Shown here piece after piece: positions 52,737 to 64,000 of a stretch of DNA of 64,000 bases. Source of the stretch: Dentipellis sp. KUC8613 (Eukaryota; Basidiomycota; Agaricomycetes; Russulales; Hericiaceae); the NCBI GenBank assembly GCA_002286715.1, contig NSJX01000033.1, positions 1-64,000 of the forward strand, in the 5' to 3' direction. Position 1 is the first letter of the stretch, and each line of letters begins with the position of its first letter. The notes beneath the pieces were generated by a model. The model was given only the letters and a program-made list of their open reading frames with translations. It was not told the DNA's origin and ran no database searches. A program made the translations under genes and the position numbers.

Positions 52737-55664
52737 TCACTTCCCCTCCACAAAATCCAGCGCCGAGTCCAACCCCTTGACGAGCCGATCCGGGCTGAAC
52801 GCCTTCGTCCGCTTCACCGCCTTCGCAAGCCCGCGCAGCCCATCCTGCGACACCGGCCGCCCCTGAGCGCGGCCTTGCGTCTGGCTCTGGCTCTCCGGCG
52901 GTGGCGCCGTCGACCCCGTCCGCGGACGGCCGACCTTCGCACTCGCACTCGCCCCCGCGCCCCCATGCGCGCTCGTCGGCCGCCAGCGCTGCGACGTGCT
53001 GCGCTCCACGCCGACGCTGACACCAGCACCAGCACCCCCAGTAGACGCAGACGGCGTCGAGTCCGTCGGCGACGCAGGCGGGACGCGCCACGCGGGCACC
53101 GACGCCGCACTCGGGAGGCGCCTGCGCTCGCGCTCCCCGTCCCCGCGCGGCTTCTGCAGCTTCGCGGGGCGGCGCTCCTCGGGCGGGACGGGCTCGTGCT
53201 CGTTGAGGACGGCCATGGCCTGCGGCACGCCGCGGCCGCGGCCGTCCTCGTTGTACGCGCGCAGGCTGCGCGCGCGCACGACGCCGCCGGCGGACACGGT
53301 GCTCGTCATGATGCCCGAGAGCGGCACGGGCAGCGCGGTGCGGTGCGCGTGCGCCTGCGTCATGAGCGCGGGCCCCGCCGAGAGCGCGTGCGCGTCGAGC
53401 TCGATCGCGCCGGGGTCCGGCAGGAGCGGCGCGTACGAGCTCTTGCGCTCGCGCTCGGCCGCGGGGCGCGGTGTGCTGGTGGTGGAGGGCGAGGATGATG
53501 AGGACGGTAGCCCGGTGGGCTGGGCGAGTGGCGATTGGGCCTGCTCCGGGTCGCGCGCGCCGGGGTGGAGCGATTCGGCGGAGGAAGGGCTCGAGAGGGA
53601 GGATGGGGGATCCATGCGCGCGAGCCGGCGGCGCACGGTCTCGATTTCGCCGGGGACGTCGGTTTGGGTGGGCGACATGGGCGAGAGGGGCTGGTTCGCC
53701 TTGGTCTTGCCTTTCGCCTTGCCCTTCGCGCGCGAGCGGCCGTGCCGCTTGACTTCGTCCTCCCAGCGCTCCCATTCCATCTCGCTGTCGAACGACTCGT
53801 CGCTGTCGTCGTCGGTGCCGAACATAGAGGTTTGCGCTAATGGGGGCTTGTCCTCGGGAGGCGCTTCTGTTATTGTAGACTGGGACTTGCGGCTGCTTCT
53901 GGGTTTGTGGTGGATTGCGCTTTCGCCCCACATAATGTAGCCCATGGCCAGTCCGACGTCGCCCATGCCGGCCTTCTGAGCTTTCCTTGCGACGTCGACG
54001 CGCCAGTCGGGGTAAGGAAGTGCGTGCGGTTTCCTGGTCAGGGCTCGAATTGCGGGTGACGCGGGCGGCGTTGGCGGTTTCTGCACTTCGTCGACGGTAG
54101 GGGACGGGACGAACGTGGAAGTAGTTGATTCAGATGACGAGCGGTGAAGAATGCGTAGAAGACTGTCGTGGTCTAATGGGTCTCAAGTCAGCTTGCGTGC
54201 GGGAACAAGATAAAGGCCCTTACAGGATTCGTCTTGCATGTCGAGGATAAGCCAAATGCCCTCCTGGTCTTTCTTCCCAGAGTCTGGTTTGACGCTGTCG
54301 CCACTTGCTTCTCGCCTCGACTTGTCCTCAGCCCCCTCCTTATCCTTTCCCTTCTTCCCTTCCTTAGCGACATTACCATTACTACTCTTCCTAAACCGCC
54401 CTCCATCCTCCTTCGACCCACGTCTTGTCCATAGCCCACTGCTGGTGATACTGCTGGGGGCAACATTGTCCTCAGCGTCCTTAGGAATGGTAGCTCCACT
54501 CCACGGATCGACCCATCCTTCACTGATGGGCGACGTCGACATGTCCTGTTGAGGCTCCCCTCCTGCCGACGGAATACTATTAGTGCGGAACTTGGTGCAG
54601 ATAACATGGGGGCTCGGGCTCGGGCCCGAAGTCCCACGGAACAGATCCTCGGCGCCACGGAGGGCACAGAGCGACGAAAGCGGGGACGAGTGTACCGGAT
54701 TGGGATCCTGGGGGCAGCGAGACGGAATGTCAGAGACCGGGCGACACATGATGCGCGCGGATGCAGGGGAGTACTCACGGTGCGGTCCTTGAAGAGGTTG
54801 AACATGCCCTGGTTGACGACGACCCAGCGCTCCTTCCACTCGAGCTTCGTCTTGCGCCGCCTGCGGATGACCGGCAGCGCGGACTTGTCGAGGCCGGGCG
54901 ACACGGACGCCTCGACGCCCCGCCACGGCTTGCTGCTGTCCGCCTTGGCCTTCCCTGCCCGTGACTTGGAATCGTAGTCGCGGTCCTTGTCGAGCTTGTC
55001 GAGCCGGAAGTCCTTGTCGCTCCACACAATGCGCAGCGCCTTGACTTTAGCCTCGAAGTAGGGCTGGATGTACTCCAGCATGATCTCGCGGGGTAAGCGG
55101 ACTACCAAGCCGGGTGGGTGGAGCTCAAGAAGCTCGTGTGGGCGCAGCTGGTACCATGATAGCGAGTAGTCGTCCTCGAGGAGGAGACCGGTAGAGAACG
55201 TGACTAGGGGGTATTGCTGTACACTATACGCTGTGAATGGTGAGGGAAGCTGGCTCTCCTGCGGCGTAGGAGGCTGCTTGGGCTTGGTGTCCTTCGATCC
55301 GTCGAAGGAGAATATCTCCGTATCGGACTCGAAATCGTAGTCCTCGAAATAATCGTAGTACGAATCCTCCGCGGTATCGAGCGAGTTGCGGGACGGATGG
55401 ACCGAGGCGAATGTGATGGGCGATACGGGGCGATGCCGAGGGGGATAGCGGAAATGGGTTGCGTCCCTGCTGCCGCCGACCTTGGAGAGGATGTACTGCT
55501 TCACCTCGGACACCTTCCAGGAGGCGTCAAAGCGGGTGACGAGCCATTGATCCGTAGACACTGAAACACAAATAAGATTCCTGTCTGTAGAATTTGTGTG
55601 CACAGGCGGACGCACCGACTCTGCATGCGATGGGGAACAGCTCCTGAGAGCGTTCGGGAAACAT
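52737..55664 (-). CDS. Large PH-domain-like protein with disordered C-terminal half
   Basis: Exons: 55664-55616, 55560-54779, 54707-54224 and 54172-52737 (916 aa). The N-terminus (MFPERSQELFPIACRV) leads to a ubiquitin-like or Ras-association-like segment (DQWLVTRFDASWKVSEVKQ, KQYILSKVGG). A PH domain begins near residue 258 with KLEWKERWVVVNQGMFNLFK and continues after the splice (DPNPVHSSPLSSLCALRG, HVICTKFR) and, past an insert, GIWLILDMQDES. The C-terminal 480 residues are low complexity, Ser/Pro/Arg-rich with an acidic DDDSDESFDSEMEWE and a final helix (KGLDSALDFVEGK). It probably binds membranes through the PH domain. The function is not known to me. An exon upstream of 55664 cannot be excluded. 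Confidence 0.75.
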
Positions 55665-56010
55665 AGCGACGCTTGCGCTGTCGGCCTGGATTACGAGATG
55701 TAGAGATTAAGAGCGGGATTTGTGTACATTAACGGGGCTGTTCGACCTGCGTGCGCGGGGAGGCGTATATACAGAGAGCAGGGAGGAGGGAGAGGGTCGA
55801 TTCATGTGTACAGACCACAAATCTTGGACAAGACGTCCTCTCCGTGCCGTCGGCACCGCCACCCTCCGTGCTCTCCCCGGCCCGGCCCTCCGCCCCTTCC
55901 CACGCCCCGACGCGGCAAACGCCGTCCTGCCCCCGCCATCGCAAACTTTCGTACCCGCACAACCACCCACCCGACCTCAAGCTCTCCCTTGCCCCGTCGT
56001 CCTCGCACAA
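55665..56010. promoter_or_regulatory. Short divergent promoter, PH protein and ribosomal P1
   Basis: 346 bp between divergent starts. 'gtatata' at 55764-55770 is a TATA-like word. The P1 side is C/T-rich (from about 55855), as is usual for ribosomal protein leaders. Confidence 0.45.
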
Positions 56011-56593
56011 ATGGTGAGTACACGTCCCGCACACCCCTTCTCGACGCCCGTTCGTTTCTTGCAGCGAAACAATGCCGTTTTGCCGGTGGATGGGCCGTCC
56101 GAGAAGCAGATGTAGCGGAGCAGTGGATCTCTGACCGACCTTCTCTTTCCAGGCCTCCGCTGAACTCGCCGCTACCTACGCCTCGCTCATCCTCGCGGAC
56201 GACGGCATTGAAATCACCGTACGTGCCTTCTCTCGAAGGCTCCGTTGATTGGCACCTCATACGCGTTCTCCACCAGGCCGACAAGATCGTTGCGCTCACC
56301 ACCGCGGCGAATGTCGAACTCGAGCCCATCTGGGCAAGCCTCCTCGCCAAGGCGCTTGAGGGCAAGAACGTGAAGGAGCTCCTCTCGAACGTCGGCTCCG
56401 GCGGCGCTGCACCCGCAGCGGCGGCTGCACCGGCTGCTGCTGGTGGCGCTGCTGCTGCTGAGGCACCGAAGGAGGAGAAGAAGGAGGAGGAGAAGGAGGA
56501 GTCCGACGACGACATGGTATGTAGTCCGTTCCGCTGTGTGCGGCGCTCTGGCTCATATCCTCGTTTCTCCAGGGCTTCGGGCTGTTCGACTAA
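56011..56593 (+). CDS. RPP1: 60S acidic ribosomal protein P1
   Basis: Part of the ribosomal stalk that recruits GTPase factors. Exons: 56011-56013 (only the ATG), 56153-56218, 56277-56516 and 56573-56593 (109 aa). Residues 2-60 are helical ([39 protein letters not shown]), followed by an Ala-rich hinge and the acidic [22 protein letters not shown]. The last seven residues match the stalk motif that binds elongation factors, and they are supplied by a separate 21-nt exon. The first coding exon holds just the start codon; the 139-nt first intron is the longest in this gene. High expression is expected. The P1 rather than P2 call rests on the N-terminal helix. Confidence 0.93.
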
Positions 56594-56957
56594 TTTTGTC
56601 GCCTCTTCTTTATCTTATCGGTTCTTTGCATCTCTCGTCGCATGTTATCGTATTCTTACCGCACGCTGTATGAACATGCCAAAAAAACTATGCTTCGTCG
56701 GCTCCACTAGGAAGTGCCCAAGCTACCTGCATCTTTTGTCGCGAGCGTGAACCAGCTACCTCCACCTCCACCCATCGGTTGTTATAAGTGAAAGATGCCC
56801 AGCGGCTCGCATTGACATTATTTTGGCCATAGATACAACAACCAAGAAACTAACGCTCGAAAACGACCCATAAAATCTATGATACAAGCGACGCATGCCC
56901 GTACGAAAGAACGCAGAATACAACAACAATGAAATAAATACGCATATGAACAACTGA
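56594..56957. terminator. Convergent 3' region of P1 and F-box gene
   Basis: 364 bp, no gene. AT-rich with 'aatgaaataaata' at 56928 on the F-box side. Confidence 0.3.
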
Positions 56958-58361
56958 CTAATTTTTCAAGCTACACAGATACCCACTCTCCTGCCGCAGG
57001 AACGTATCGAAGCTCCTCGGCGTATCGCAGCTCCACGACCAGCTCTCCGCACCAACCCCCCGCACCTCCCCATGGTCCACAATCTCCACCTCCACGTCCT
57101 TCCTGCTCGCCGTGAACCACGGCGCAACAGACGCCAACACCCCCGGGCAACGACGCAGCGCCAGGCTGCGCAGCTCCGCGCACACCACGCCCCCAGCGTC
57201 CCCGTCCGCACTCGTGCCTGCATGAGCCGGCCCCCCGCGCCCCGCAAGCACAGACAGCACGACATCCGCCTGCGCGCAGTACACCATCTGCAGGCTGCGC
57301 AGCTGCGGCAGGCGCGGGAGGCACCACTCCCACGTGCCGTCGTCGAGCGCGAGCAGGCGCTCGAGGCGGAGCTCGCGCAGCGGCGGGCGCGTCGTGAGGA
57401 ACGCACGGAGCCCGCGGCCGGTCCACGGCGCGTAGCCGTCGAGGTCGGACAGCGCGAGGTCCGCGAGCGCGGGCACGCGCAGCGGGAGGAGCAGGTCCGT
57501 GAGGTTGTTCGCGGTGAGCGCGAGCGTGTGCAGGTGCGGGAGCGTGAGGTGGCGCGCGGGCTGGAGCGAGGCGTCCGTGGGGCGCTCGCGGATGCGCGCG
57601 TGCAGCTCGAGGCGCTGCAGGTTCGCGGAGAGCTCGAGCAGGTCGAGGACGTGCGTGGTCGCGAGCGGCGGCGCGCTGAGCCGCCGCGTGAGCGTGAGCG
57701 TCGTCAGCGCGGCGACGGTCAGCCACGGCGACGGCACGGCGAGGTTGCTCAGGTGCACGTCGCGCACCTGTGGCGAGATCTGCGTCGTGCGCGCCTCGAC
57801 CTGCGTGCTCGCGGGCGCGGGCGCGCTGTCGCCCGTCACGCTCAGCTGCAGCGAGCGCAGCGCGGCGTCGCGCGCGGCGGGCGCCGCGAAGAGGGAGATC
57901 ATGAACTCGCGCGCGTCGGCCTCGGCGGGGGCGTGCACGGCGAGGGCGCCGATGCGCGGGAGGTGCGCGCTGAGGAGCAGCGCGAGCGGCGAGTCCTGCA
58001 GCGTCGACTTGATGGGAGGTGGGGCGGGGGCGAGGAGGGGGAGGAACGTGAATCCGGGCACCTGCGGCTCGTGCGCGTGCGCGATCGTCACGCACACGTC
58101 CAGCGGCGAGGTCATCGAGTGCTTCAGCCATGCGCGCGTCTTGGTCATCGCCCGTTCCTCCGAGTGGTCTGCGCGCTGGGCGTTGGGCTCGCGCACGAAG
58201 CGCAGGTCGAGGCGGGTCCACAGCTCGGGCGTCCGCTGCGCGAGCGTGCGCCAGGTGTGGCAGACGGAGGAGATGGTGAGGGGGGCGTCCGCCGAGGTCA
58301 CGGTGTACCACCAGAAGACCCACAGGAGCAGCTCGAGGGGGATGTCGTTGATCTGCGTCAT
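56958..58361 (-). CDS. F-box protein with leucine-rich C-terminal region
   Basis: Single exon, 467 aa. The N-terminal F-box (DIPLELLLWVFWWYTVTSA, ISSVCHTWRTLAQRTPELW) would bind Skp1 in an SCF ubiquitin ligase. From about residue 190 on, irregular leucine-rich repeats (LQRLELHARI, LPHLHTLALTANNLTDLLL, LRELRLERLLALDD, LRSLQMVYCAQADVVLS) form the likely substrate-binding arc. The gene is very GC-rich, so long open frames appear on the other strand and in the other frames; they are shadows. Basidiomycetes carry large families of such proteins and the target cannot be predicted. An additional short 5' exon is possible upstream of 58361. Confidence 0.85.
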   Translation of the reverse strand: MTQINDIPLELLLWVFWWYTVTSADAPLTISSVCHTWRTLAQRTPELWTRLDLRFVREPNAQRADHSEERAMTKTRAWLKHSMTSPLDVCVTIAHAHEPQVPGFTFLPLLAPAPPPIKSTLQDSPLALLLSAHLPRIGALAVHAPAEADAREFMISLFAAPAARDAALRSLQLSVTGDSAPAPASTQVEARTTQISPQVRDVHLSNLAVPSPWLTVAALTTLTLTRRLSAPPLATTHVLDLLELSANLQRLELHARIRERPTDASLQPARHLTLPHLHTLALTANNLTDLLLPLRVPALADLALSDLDGYAPWTGRGLRAFLTTRPPLRELRLERLLALDDGTWEWCLPRLPQLRSLQMVYCAQADVVLSVLAGRGGPAHAGTSADGDAGGVVCAELRSLALRRCPGVLASVAPWFTASRKDVEVEIVDHGEVRGVGAESWSWSCDTPRSFDTFLRQESGYLCSLKN

Positions 58362-59056
58362 CCTGAGAGCCCGACCTGCGAGAAAGAGAAAAAATTAAGC
58401 TGGAGAGAGAGGGACAGGAGGCGACGGACGCACTCTGCAATGAGAGCAAGGAGCAAGGCACCCGCGCCTCTCGAGTCTGGGCTGGTGCAGCGAGGTTATG
58501 AAGAAGGTGGCGACGGGAACGTGGTGGTCGCGAGCCAGAAGATGTAAATTTTGGAGCGCCAAGCGGAGGAGGGTATCGATGAAGACACGAACTCGTCACG
58601 AGCCTGGAACGGAGCTTATGCGGAAGAAATGCAGCAGGTTTCACTACAAATTGTGCTCTGCAGCCGGTGATAGCCACACAGCCTGGGGGAGCCTAGAGGC
58701 CGAGGCTCTGCGCTGGCTGCTGTCGCGCGGATGCGGGGGAAAAGGGCTCTGCGCACGCCATGCACTCAGGAGGTTGCTCCCAGCGTCCGCGAGTCACTTG
58801 CATGGAACCAACCAACCAAATTTATTCCGGCTCCACGTTATTTCACCTGGTTCCTGCATCCGGCCGACGGAACGGAGCTACTTTCATAACGGACTTCCGC
58901 ACCGAGGGGCTTAGGCGCCCAGGGCACGACCGGGCCTAGGCGTGTGTGGGTGGGGGTTTAGACAACTTGTAGCCAATGGAGCAATCCCTACGATCATTGC
59001 AATCAACGCAAACAAACGGTGTTACATTTCTAGCATAAGTAGTGTACAACGCGGGG
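58362..59056. other. Intergenic region, 695 bp
   Basis: F-box promoter side and 3' flank of the DUF6533-type gene. 'ggcgcccagggcacgaccgggcctaggcg' near 58913 is an imperfect self-complementary word. No gene is supported. Confidence 0.35.
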
Positions 59057-60227
59057 TCAAGCAGCGCTTCGCGGGGTACCTGCCTCGCTGAGCGTTTGCA
59101 ATTCGTGTGCTTCAAAGTTCCCTTCCCCTGTGAGTGCCGGCGGTCCCAACTCCCTCCTCCATTCCTCCGTAATTTCAGACAGCACTGGCATCTGGCCCAG
59201 TATCGACACGTCGTCATGCGGGCTATGCATGAAACTCATTCGAGACACAGACGCGGTGACGCTGGTGATTGTGGGCGGATCGAGGTCGAGGATGCGCGCG
59301 GCTGGTTTGTCGCGGTAATGGGCGCTGCGAATTGAAATGAGGAGCCGGTTGGCGAGGATGGAGGACAGCGCGGATGCGAAGCCTGTTCCGAGCTCGTTGA
59401 TGGTGGGCTGCGTGTATGGCATGGGTGCGCCATTTATCAGAATGATCATCACACAGCGGACTCGACTCGGAAGAATGCAGACGCACAATATTGTATATCC
59501 ATATGATCAGGTTGATCACGTACACCCAGAAAATGCTACGCATCCGTCAGCAGGAAGACGTCGAAGCGGGAGTGGGAAGACACGCACAGGGCGAAGTAGT
59601 ACGCAGAGTCGCGGAACAGGTTTTCGTACATGCCGCCTGGTAGATCCTCGTTACGCTTTGTCCAAGCCTTCCACAGGCTGAGCACGAGGAGGATCGACTC
59701 CGTGGCGAAGATGACCACGTAGTAGATGACGCCCCAAGGCTTGCCGGACCTGTCGCCGTGAATACAGATGATCAATTCCGGCGCAGGACTCCCAGGATCT
59801 GCAACGCGGTTGAGCAACTCGACGAAAAGAAGGAAGCAGAGCGACACGAACCAGCAATCTTCGGCGGCATGGAGAATATGACGCTGAAAATTACGACTTC
59901 GGCGATTGGAAGTATTATGAGCAGGACTAGTATCACTCGTACGCCTCTGTACATCGCCCAAATTCGCAATTCCAGTATGACTGTGATGAATGCGGTGAGG
60001 AGATGTAGAGGTTCTGTGACGGGTGTAATTCGTACTGTGTATGGTCAGAACCTGGATGATGGAGCCGATGTTCTGCCAGTTCAAGAACGCGAAACCTAAT
60101 TATCACAACCGTTCGGTGAGACGCTGTCAATGAACAGATATCGCGGAAACAGTACACTCACAGCTACAGAGGACGGGAAGAGGCTTCTCACTCAGTACAA
60201 ACACTGTGGTGTAGGAGAGACGCACTA
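59057..60227 (-). CDS. Multi-pass membrane protein, DUF6533-type family (5' exons unresolved)
   Basis: Exons resolved: 60227-60162, 60095-60036, 59980-59852, 59798-59588, 59535-59487 and 59407-59057. Membrane segments read FAFLNWQNIGSIIQVLTIH, ILELRIWAMYRG, VILVLLIILPIAEVVIFSVI, GVIYYVVIFATESILLVLS, SAYYFALIFWVYVINLIIWI and TGFASALSSILANRLLISIR, the order seen in the large basidiomycete family of DUF6533 proteins. The cytosolic tail is polar (about 80 aa). One or more N-terminal exons lie upstream (around 60270-60330, FLNEHPETN), but I could not place the start. All six resolved exons keep the frame. The function of the family is unknown; signalling roles are guessed. Confidence 0.75.
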
Positions 60228-63120
60228 CTGGTCACAAAGATCGGTGTGAGTAGTCACAAAAAAGAATGGTCGCCGACAGACCTACGTTTGTTTCAGGGTG
60301 CTCGTTCAGGAAGACTGTGAATTATTGTCAAAGAGATATCCAGGATGAGCGGTCGCGATACACCCACCTATCCCACTTCCGCTGCAACCAAGACAATTGT
60401 TAACGTAAGTAACTCCAGTAAAATTCGAGCGTACAGCATAAACCCGATGATGTAGTAGCGACTCTACCGCAGCGGTACGAGTTCAGTACCGACTAACAAG
60501 CAAAAAGGATATAGATACCCATAGAAATAATAAATTCCCCCAGCTCCAGCGTTGTTTCTGTAACGAACCATGTTAGTAATATATAATTTCTATACGGAAT
60601 AAAGACGTACCCAAATGAGCTCTACCTGCCGCTCTCATAGGTCAAAGCGAAACCTCGATGATCTGTTTCCAACGCACCTCGTTGTCAAATTGGAGTGCTG
60701 ATATATGATGGATGCATGTCATTGGAGATATCAAGAGCGAACATTGTCCCGCGCACCATGGTCATATAGTGTGAGTACAGTGGCGGATACTGGACACCAA
60801 CGTTCTTTGTGAGTTCGGTCTCGCAGGCGCGGTGAAAAGGACATACGTTGAGTACAGCGAACCGCGTATGTATATTCCAAAATATCCAGAGGGGTTAGCA
60901 TGGTGCTGAGGATGGGAAGCTAGAGAAAATCAAGATGAGAAATAAATAAAAAAAGGGATAGACAACACTCACACGGCGGGACCGCAGCGCGATCACAGAC
61001 GTTTGGCGTTCTGAAGCCTATGTAGGTGTTTATAAAGCCTTCCATAAAGGCTGTCCAAGATACTACTGCAGAATCAGGTAGACAACGACCTATGCCGAAG
61101 ATCGATTACTTGTTTAGATACCGACAACTGCAGTCCTGACAGGTACTAGAATCCTCTTCCATGGTATCAATTCGAGTAACCGCCAACAATCAGTGCGAAC
61201 GGAACGACATACCGGGAACAATGTCGCGGAATCGACAGGGTGAATAGACGTGAGGACATAGCGGGACGGAATGGCGTGTCCCACATGTTGCAGAGCCTGG
61301 GTTTCCGCGCAAATCCCGCGGCACGCTTAGAGGGTCAGTAGGCGGATGATGATAAGACCAAGGGCTAGTACCTGAAGCCTATAGGCCTTGCAAACCCTGA
61401 AAATGCCACATCCACATCGATTGTTCAGTTGCACAGGTACGGCAGCTTCACTCACCATCATGTGTCAAGTTAGCTTTGGACGTTTCTGGCTTGTATTTCC
61501 TCGACTATTCCAGAAGTAGAGTGCACTACAGACCGGCGGACATCTGGCAGGTCGAAGAAGGAAGAGACCGAGCTCGAACCGACCGTTTATGAGGCTGACT
61601 TAATAACGCGGGGCGACCGCGTCCTGCTCGCTCTGCTCTCCTAGGATCAGTCTTCCTTGACAGGAATTTTGATGCAATAGAAGCTCAATACAATAGAGAT
61701 GGGGAAAGAGCGCTGACGATGGTTCAATCATACAGGTTGGGGGACCGCCATCGACTGTGGCAGCGATTGGATGTTGTTGGCAGCCTATGCCGCGCGCCGC
61801 CCCCTCGGCGCTGCCGATCCGGCAATACCTCGGAATGGGACCCTGCCGCGGCTCCCAGGCTGACCCCAAGCCCGGCACGTGCTACCGGCCGCGCTGTAAG
61901 CCTGTTTCTTCCTATCCTGCAGCCAGGGCATGATTCCGATTCTTGTCTCTCTCGACACTCTTCTCTTCGCATCGGGTTTCGCTCATGAGGACGTCTCCGC
62001 GGATTGTAGGACAGATTTGACAGATTTGGGCCGCGTCGGGACTAGTGCTAATGCCATCCCAGTCGTGAACCCATTGGGACCATGCCTTCTGCATCCTCGA
62101 AGTACTGGATGCCAAAACCATTGGGTCGCATCAAATATATGGAGCCCCGTGTTAGGGCTGTTCATTGAAATTACCTAGAACGGGAGTGACGTCGGTGTTC
62201 GACGTGGATCGCGGTGTCGTATCGTTGGACGCGCTACGATTTGGACATCCACATCTTGCAAAGCCAACAACTGATTGTCAAATCTTAGAAAATAACTGCC
62301 TTGCGGAAAATGAAATAATCGACGGTCTTCTATTGCTCGAGGAAGGCTTCGCAGCGGTAAGTACGAACAATATTAATTTTCCGATGATCTACGTGCTGCG
62401 TAAGGCTCTACCCAGTCTCCTAGCCTGTCGAAAGTCAAGTCCTCATGAATGCAGGATGAAAGACTCCTCGGGGGAAACAATGCTAACTCTTCTGAGGCTG
62501 CTCTCCTCGGGTCCGAGAACACCACTAGGTGTCAACGACATCCCCATCCATTCATCGGGCACCGGCTGCAAGTCGTGGCGCAGACTTGTATGGGTGTCCC
62601 GCTCCTCTAGGTTCGCCAAGGTAGGGCTACAGCTTATTGAGGCGGCCTTCTCTTGCATGTGTTATTGTCTGACATGCCAAAGGGGATAGAGCCTGTTACG
62701 GCTACTTTAATTCACTCCAATGGATTACATCCACAGGCACGTTGGCGATCGTTCGTATCCAGGCTCAGGTCTAAATACCATACCCCCTAGGCTGAGGCCC
62801 CGTTCCATCTCTAGTTCAGGACATTCGCTCTTGCGGCGCCGATTTTCTCTTTTGTCAGCCTGCATTCTTCTAGTGGCAGAGCTCTCGCGGTCGCGGTGCG
62901 CCTCTGGTATTTGCCCCGAGCTGTGAATGGACCTGCGACAGCACGACGGCGCCGACAGGCAGTCGACCTGAATCGACCCCGCCAGCGATATTGCTTTTCC
63001 ACCCAAATCTATCGTTTCATAGCATTTCGTGACCACCATCATTCTGATACAAATACACGTCCCTCCATATCCACCTGAGTCGGTGCCAGTACAGCGCCTG
63101 CACGACCCACCCACCCCCGC
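60228..63120. other. Upstream of the DUF6533-type gene and 3' flank of the MFS gene
   Basis: 2.9 kb. The first 350 bp probably hold further 5' exons of the membrane protein. The remainder, up to 63120, has no supported gene: open frames at 61600-61878, 61719-61988 and 62165-62689 lack motifs and splice logic. A short word 'acagatttgacagatttggg' near 62010 is a small tandem duplication. Confidence 0.4.
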
Positions 63121-64000
63121 CTACAGGATGTATCGGAAATCCGGCGCCCGGTCCCCCAGCTCGCGCAGCTCCTTGTCCGTGTACTTCGGCCCGCTGCCCT
63201 CCGCCGCGACGCGGTCGCGCTGGCGGTTGATGCGGATGTAGAGCAGCACGGCGGCGGGGACGGAGATGAAGCCGATGCCGACGAACATGAGCATGATGCC
63301 GTCTACGAGGAGCAGTCAGTGTTGTGTGTATAAGGCAGATGAGGAGGGGAAAGGGCGTACGCCCGATGATGTAGCGCGGCGCGTCCTGCGAGCGGAACAC
63401 GTTCGACGCGATGGCGCCGCTGAAGTTGCCGATGCCGATATGGACCGCCATCCCGACGCCGCGCTTGTACTGCCCCGCGAGGTTATTGCCCAGCCTGAGA
63501 AGGGGACATCAGCGAGGGGTGTAAAGGGAAATGGCCTGGGGAGGCGTACCAGCTGATGACACCGGGGAAGCTCGCGTACGCGCCTGCGACGCAGAAGAAT
63601 GTGCCGAAGTATTTCACGCCCGAGGCGGCGTCGGAGATGTTGATCACGAAGCCGATGAGGAGCATCGTGAGACCTGTGAGGATGAAGGGCGAGCGCATCT
63701 TGATAGCGTCGGACCAGATGGCGAAGACGAAGAGCGTGATCGCTGGAAGTGGGCGCGAAGCCTGTCAGGGAGCGCATGACCAGTACGAGGGGATGGACAA
63801 CGAACTGGCGAAGATGTACGGGGGCACGGTGAGCAGCTGCGAGATTGCCGTGCTGTGTCCGAAAGTCTGGATGATGGAACTGGAGCGGGAAGTTCATTTT
63901 AATTTCTTAGATGATTTTGAACGTATAATGGGACTCACGGAAGGAACAGCGAGATTCCGTACACTATGAGAGACGTCAGAACGGGTTAGCATGAATGGAG
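63121..64000 (-). CDS. Major facilitator superfamily transporter, 3' part (anion:cation symporter type)
   Basis: The gene enters from beyond the window. Exons seen: 63963-63939, 63879-63806, 63742-63550, 63494-63361 and 63302-63121; a further exon lies past 64000. The protein reads VYGISLFLPSIIQTFGHSTA, SQLLTVPPYIFATITLFVFA, MRSPFILTGLTMLLIGFVIN, FFCVAGAYASFPGVISWLGN, NLAGQYKRGVGMAVHIGIGN, FSGAIASNVFRSQDAPRYII and MLMFVGIGFISVPAAVLL, ending in a polar tail. These stretches match the C-terminal six helices of fungal Dal5/Tna1-like anion:cation symporters (allantoate, nicotinate and related permeases). The substrate cannot be told. The first exon boundary at 63963 ends mid-codon, consistent with a split upstream. 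Confidence 0.88.

Noticed and set aside
52554..53940. Frames of 314 codons on the plus strand and 406 codons on the minus strand inside the PH-domain gene
   Set aside because: They are other-frame shadows of the last exon, which joins in frame to three upstream exons.
56971..58677. Long frames overlapping the F-box gene (568 and 491 codons)
   Set aside because: Shadows of the very GC-rich F-box gene; Arg/Ala/His-biased and without domains.
62165..62689. 174-codon plus-strand open frame
   Set aside because: No start context, motif or intron logic; composition looks random.

Overview
The window is nuclear DNA of a basidiomycete fungus, most likely an Agaricomycete. Nearly every gene is split by introns of about 50-65 nt. 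Several families are typical of that group: a DUF6533-type multi-pass protein, a stand-alone MaoC hydratase with a PTS1-like tail, a zinc-cluster regulator with its cluster at the C-terminus, and a relic of a GDSG peptidase-like family. I cannot name a species. Exon coordinates were read by hand from splice sites; reading-frame closure was checked exon by exon for nearly all the multi-exon genes.

Region 1 (1-11,300) is repeat-rich and gene-poor. It has two small convergent three-exon orphan genes (281-982 and 1084-1692), copies of a dispersed repeat (R1) that differ mostly by CpG to TpG/CpA changes, a 3.4-kb G-skewed CpG-dense degenerate block (4024-7435), several palindromes, a tRNA-like Pol III fragment and a foldback element (10665-11157).

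Region 2 (11,300-23,140) is gene-dense: STN1 (-), a peroxisomal-type MaoC hydratase (+), a Cox14-like protein (+), YTM1 (-), COG8 (+), mitochondrial uL14 (-) and hexokinase (+). A 915-N assembly gap follows (23547-24461), bordered by GAGTCGACTC-like sequence.

Region 3 (25,100-41,600) holds an ABC1/ADCK-family kinase (+), a class III old yellow enzyme (+), a degraded GDSG-motif gene (-), GDP-L-fucose synthase (-), a cytochrome P450 (+), the proteasome beta-4 subunit (-), a Zn2Cys6 regulator (-) and a membrane J-protein (-).

Region 4 (43,700-64,000) holds a HAM1-like protein (-), SEC61 alpha (-), an RNase H-fold protein lacking two catalytic aspartates (+), a mismatch-specific thymine/uracil DNA glycosylase (+), a small GX3-motif protein (-), a PH-domain protein (-), ribosomal P1 (+), an F-box protein (-), a DUF6533-type membrane protein (-) and the 3' part of an MFS transporter that runs off the window (-).

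Most genes are unrelated housekeeping genes, and I see no biosynthetic cluster, CRISPR or operon. Several neighbours share divergent promoters (STN1/MaoC, YTM1/COG8, fucose synthase/P450, SEC61/RNase H-like, PH protein/P1). The most unusual material is in region 1: CpG-decayed repeats beside an intact CpG-dense block, and the orphan gene pair, one member of which shows an exon duplication.
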